Source: an uncultured Devosia sp.
GTDB lineage: Bacteria > Pseudomonadota > Alphaproteobacteria > Rhizobiales > Devosiaceae
NCBI GenBank assembly: GCA_946481445.1
Contig: CAMLOA010000060.1
Coordinates: 1-8,420, forward strand
Direction: 5' to 3'
DNA length: 8,420 nucleotides
Each line of letters begins with the position of its first letter. Within the stretch, counting starts at the first letter, position 1. Position numbers and translations under genes: made by a program. The notes below the pieces were generated by a model. That model worked only from the letters and a program-made list of their open reading frames with translations. It was not told where the DNA came from and did not search any database. This document shows, in pieces, positions 6,491-8,420 of the stretch.

Positions 6491-7552
6491 ATGGCCCATT
6501 CCCACCGGCCGGTCGTGCGTTCGCACCCGGTCAGAGCGGTTCGCCGGCACACCCTTACCCGACTGACGGTTGTCGGGCTTTTTTGTGCCCTCGCCTATGC
6601 AGCCCTGACGCCGGGCGCATTCGGGCCTGCTTCCGACCCCGCCGAAATTCCGCCTGTCGAGATCGCCATCGTCCAGGCCAGCCTCAGCTATGCCGGCATC
6701 GACCCGGTGATCACCGGATCGGTCGATCACCTGTTCGACAATGCCAGCTTCACCGGGCCCAACAGGGGCGCCAAGACCGATCGCGTGCGGCCGCAGGTGG
6801 ATGTGCTGGCGCTGTCGCGCGGCTTCGAGGAAGTCCGCCTGCGCCTCGCTGCCCTGCGCGCCGGGCCGGCCGATCCCACCGACCTGGGGCAGTCCCGACT
6901 GGCCGATCTCGCCATCGAGGCGCCCACCGGCGATGTCGAGGACGGGCCGCGCATGTCGGTGGCCGCCATCAATCCAGCGACGGCCGCGGCGCTCGATGCC
7001 ATTGCCGGCATCGCGCCCACCACCGCGCCGCTAGTGCCCGAAAACCCCATGCCGGTGCTGGCATCCGAGCAGCTGGCCTATGCCCGCGCGACTGCCCCCG
7101 TGACCGGCGGCTTCGCCAGCGGGCAGGTCATTGCCACCAATGACAAGGAATTGTGGTGCCTGGCGACCGCCATCTACTTCGAGGCGCGCGGCGAAAGCTA
7201 TCGCGGCCAGGTGGCCGTGGCGCAGGTGGTGCAGAACCGCGTCAAGGATCACCGCTATCCCGACACGATCTGCGGCGTGGTGTTCCAGAACCAGAGCCGG
7301 CGCAATGCGTGCCAGTTCTCGTTTGCCTGCGACGGCATCCCCGAGACCATCAATGATCAGCGCAGCTGGGCGCAGGCGCAGGATATCGCCAAGCGCTTCA
7401 CCAATGGTGAGCTTTACCTGACCGAAGTGGGCAATGCGACCCACTACCACGCCACCTATGTGCGCCCGGCCTGGGCGCCGCGGATGACCAAGGTCACCCA
7501 GATCGGCCTGCACGTCTTCTACAAGTTCCGGAGCGGCTGGCTCTTCGGCTAA
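6491..7552 (+). CDS. membrane-anchored cell wall hydrolase, SleB family
   Basis: This 353-aa protein carries a C-terminal SleB/Hydrolase_2 domain (about 216-350), a family that cuts peptidoglycan glycan strands, usually as lytic transglycosylases. The family motif is WCLATAIYFEARGES (222-236), with E231 the likely catalytic acid. It is followed by GQVAVAQVVQNRV (239-251), a TICGVVFQNQS segment and ACQFSFACDG (273-282), and NATHYHATYVRPAW (315-328). The N-terminus is rich in Arg and His (residues 1-24), then has one hydrophobic segment (about 25-40), so it is probably inserted with the catalytic part in the periplasm. Residues 45-215 are an Ala/Pro-rich linker without a recognised domain. The ATG at 6491 has only a weak GAG-type ribosome site. 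No spore-related genes are present, so a vegetative role in wall remodelling is more likely than a role in germination. It converges on the next gene with 6 bp between stops. Confidence 0.92.
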   Translation: MAHSHRPVVRSHPVRAVRRHTLTRLTVVGLFCALAYAALTPGAFGPASDPAEIPPVEIAIVQASLSYAGIDPVITGSVDHLFDNASFTGPNRGAKTDRVRPQVDVLALSRGFEEVRLRLAALRAGPADPTDLGQSRLADLAIEAPTGDVEDGPRMSVAAINPATAAALDAIAGIAPTTAPLVPENPMPVLASEQLAYARATAPVTGGFASGQVIATNDKELWCLATAIYFEARGESYRGQVAVAQVVQNRVKDHRYPDTICGVVFQNQSRRNACQFSFACDGIPETINDQRSWAQAQDIAKRFTNGELYLTEVGNATHYHATYVRPAWAPRMTKVTQIGLHVFYKFRSGWLFG

Positions 7553-7558
7553 CCCGTT

Positions 7559-8011
7559 CTAATGCTTGCCGGAATTGTAGTAGGTGAACGAGTGTCCGGC
7601 TGCGGTCCGGAAGCCGTACCACTTGCCGTTCGACCAGAAGCGGAAGGCCGGCTCGGGCCATTTGGTCACGTCGGTGACGGTCACGCCCGGATACTGGACG
7701 TGCCTGGAAAACAGGGCATCGGTCGAGTAGGTGCCGGTGGCCGTGGTGGTGATGGTCGCATAGCTCACCACGCCCGCCTCGATCTTCTTGACCACGGCGG
7801 TGGCGGTGGCCTCGGTCGACACCCAGTCCTCGTTCTCGATGCGGTAGTCGCGATCCTCGAATTTGACCAACTGGCTCGCATCGAACGGGGCAGGGGCCAG
7901 TTCGTCCGCGATGACATCGACGACGAATCCGGGACCGATCACGCCCATGGCGACGCCGCACAAGGCGCCCAGCGTCATGCCGATCAGCATATGGCGGTCT
8001 GGCAGGTCCAT
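7559..8011 (-). CDS. hypothetical membrane-anchored small protein
   Basis: I do not recognise this family. The preferred ATG at 8011 gives 150 aa, preceded by GGGACAAAAATC with a CGGGA-like ribosome site at sensible spacing. An in-frame ATG at 8068 would add 19 polar residues but lacks a ribosome site. After MDLPDRH comes one hydrophobic, Gly-rich segment (about residues 8-31: MLIGMTLGALCGVAMGVIGP), which could be an uncleaved anchor or a signal peptide. The middle of the remainder (about residues 65-105) is rich in Thr, Val and Ala (VSTEATATAVVKK, ATITTTATGTYSTD). The end is aromatic (FRFWSNGKWYGF, SFTYYNSGKH). The likely location is the inner membrane facing the periplasm, or exported. Codon use matches the neighbours and the frame is intact, so it is probably a real gene. 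It stands alone between a convergent hydrolase gene and an upstream same-strand HD hydrolase 127 bp away. Confidence 0.72.
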   Translation of the reverse strand: MDLPDRHMLIGMTLGALCGVAMGVIGPGFVVDVIADELAPAPFDASQLVKFEDRDYRIENEDWVSTEATATAVVKKIEAGVVSYATITTTATGTYSTDALFSRHVQYPGVTVTDVTKWPEPAFRFWSNGKWYGFRTAAGHSFTYYNSGKH

Positions 8012-8137
8012 GATTTTTGTCCCGTTATGATGCGCGTCGCGATACGGCGTTAACGGATCAGAAACCATAAGGGTCTGCCACAGGCAAAGTTCATTGCTTG
8101 TTAGGGTTAATATTAACAGGCCTGGACCGTGCGGGGA
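8012..8137 (-). promoter_or_regulatory. upstream region of the hypothetical gene, with AT-rich palindromes
   Basis: This 126-bp gap lies between the HD hydrolase stop and the preferred start of the hypothetical gene. It contains the perfect 12-bp palindrome GTTAATATTAAC (8106-8117), a second small palindrome GTTAAC (8049-8054), and TAACCCTAA read on the minus strand (8109-8101). The last is identical to a 9-mer upstream of the cell wall hydrolase. No convincing -35/-10 pair was found, and no Rho-independent terminator for the HD hydrolase gene is evident. Confidence 0.35.
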
Positions 8138-8420
8138 CTACCCGGCGATGTCGTTGAAGGCGCTGATGAAACGGTCATGGGCCTCACGCGTCGGCCAGGG
8201 CCGGATGAGCCGGTCGAAGGCATCGACGTCGAAGGCGGGAAAACTGGGTGCCCCGAAGAACTTGCGGGCTTCCGAATCGGCGAAGCCGGCCAGGTGCACG
8301 GCCTCGAAATAGGCCGCCTCGCGATCGGCCTTCTTGACCTGCTTGGCCAGCGCCACCGGCATGGCCGAGGGTAGGGAGAAGCGTAGGTAAACCGCTGACA
8401 GCAGGCGGTTTTCCACGTCC
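8138..8420 (-). CDS. HD-superfamily hydrolase, C-terminal part (5' end outside window)
   Basis: About 93 codons are visible, running off the right edge. The GTG at 8416 is an internal Val (the frame continues upstream as Asp), so the true start lies beyond 8420. The sequence VENRLLSAVYLRFSLP, then KKADREAAYFEAVHLAGF, then EARKFFG and a final RPWPTREAHDRFISAF matches, from memory, the C-terminal helices of alphaproteobacterial HD-domain hydrolases of the YfbR/5'-nucleotidase-like type. In those proteins the metal-binding H...HD...D residues lie mostly in the N-terminal two thirds, so the catalytic site cannot be checked here. KKAD may be the region that carries the last metal-ligand Asp. Related proteins dephosphorylate nucleoside monophosphates, but the substrate of this one is unknown. 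The gene ends in TAG at 8138-8140, 126 bp before the preferred start of the next minus-strand gene. Confidence 0.75.
   Translation of the reverse strand, partial: DVENRLLSAVYLRFSLPSAMPVALAKQVKKADREAAYFEAVHLAGFADSEARKFFGAPSFPAFDVDAFDRLIRPWPTREAHDRFISAFNDIAG

Noticed and set aside
7562..8053. Plus-strand frame opposite the hypothetical membrane protein
   Set aside because: The product is Gly/Arg/His-rich shadow without a signal or domain. The minus-strand frame has a transmembrane segment and a reasonable ribosome site, though neither has a recognised family.

Overview
The window is GC-rich, densely coded bacterial chromosome. Gene content and protein style point to an alphaproteobacterium, most likely a member of the Hyphomicrobiales (a Devosia-like lineage is my best guess). 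The grounds are a two-subunit glycyl-tRNA synthetase (glyS), an ispH/rnhA cluster, a PPDK-family gene near glyS and an SleB-type cell wall hydrolase. There are no tRNA or rRNA genes, CRISPR arrays, insertion sequences or phage genes. This looks like ordinary core chromosome with a few odd genes.

Layout, left to right. (1) The 3' part of glyS on the plus strand, cut by the left edge. (2) After a 30-bp convergent gap, a tightly overlapping minus-strand operon transcribed ispH -> GNAT acetyltransferase -> rnhA. Its stop and start codons overlap (ATGA between ispH and GNAT, 8 bp between GNAT and rnhA). (3) A 100-bp divergent promoter region separates ispH from a plus-strand gene for a short pyruvate phosphate dikinase-like protein. 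(4) 60 bp further on is a small exported protein of the VasI-like type, then a 187-bp gap with several AT-rich motifs, then a membrane-anchored SleB-family cell wall hydrolase. (5) Converging on the hydrolase with only 6 bp between stops is a minus-strand gene for an unrecognised small membrane-anchored protein. (6) Upstream of that is the C-terminal part of an HD-superfamily hydrolase, cut by the right edge.

The most interesting gene is the PPDK-like one. Its phosphohistidine domain and PEP/pyruvate barrel keep every catalytic residue I checked, at a constant offset of 111 residues from Clostridium symbiosum PPDK. The N-terminal ATP-grasp domain has lost about 112 residues and several nucleotide/metal ligands. 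This suggests an enzyme that still handles PEP and a phosphohistidine but may not use ATP in the usual way. Secondary points are the GNAT gene lying where related genomes, as I recall, carry thrB, and a shared TAACCCTAA motif with CtrA-like sites upstream of the hydrolase and of the unrecognised gene.

Functionally the window mixes housekeeping (Gly-tRNA charging, isoprenoid precursors, RNA-DNA hybrid removal), PEP/pyruvate metabolism and cell-envelope functions. No single pathway unites it.
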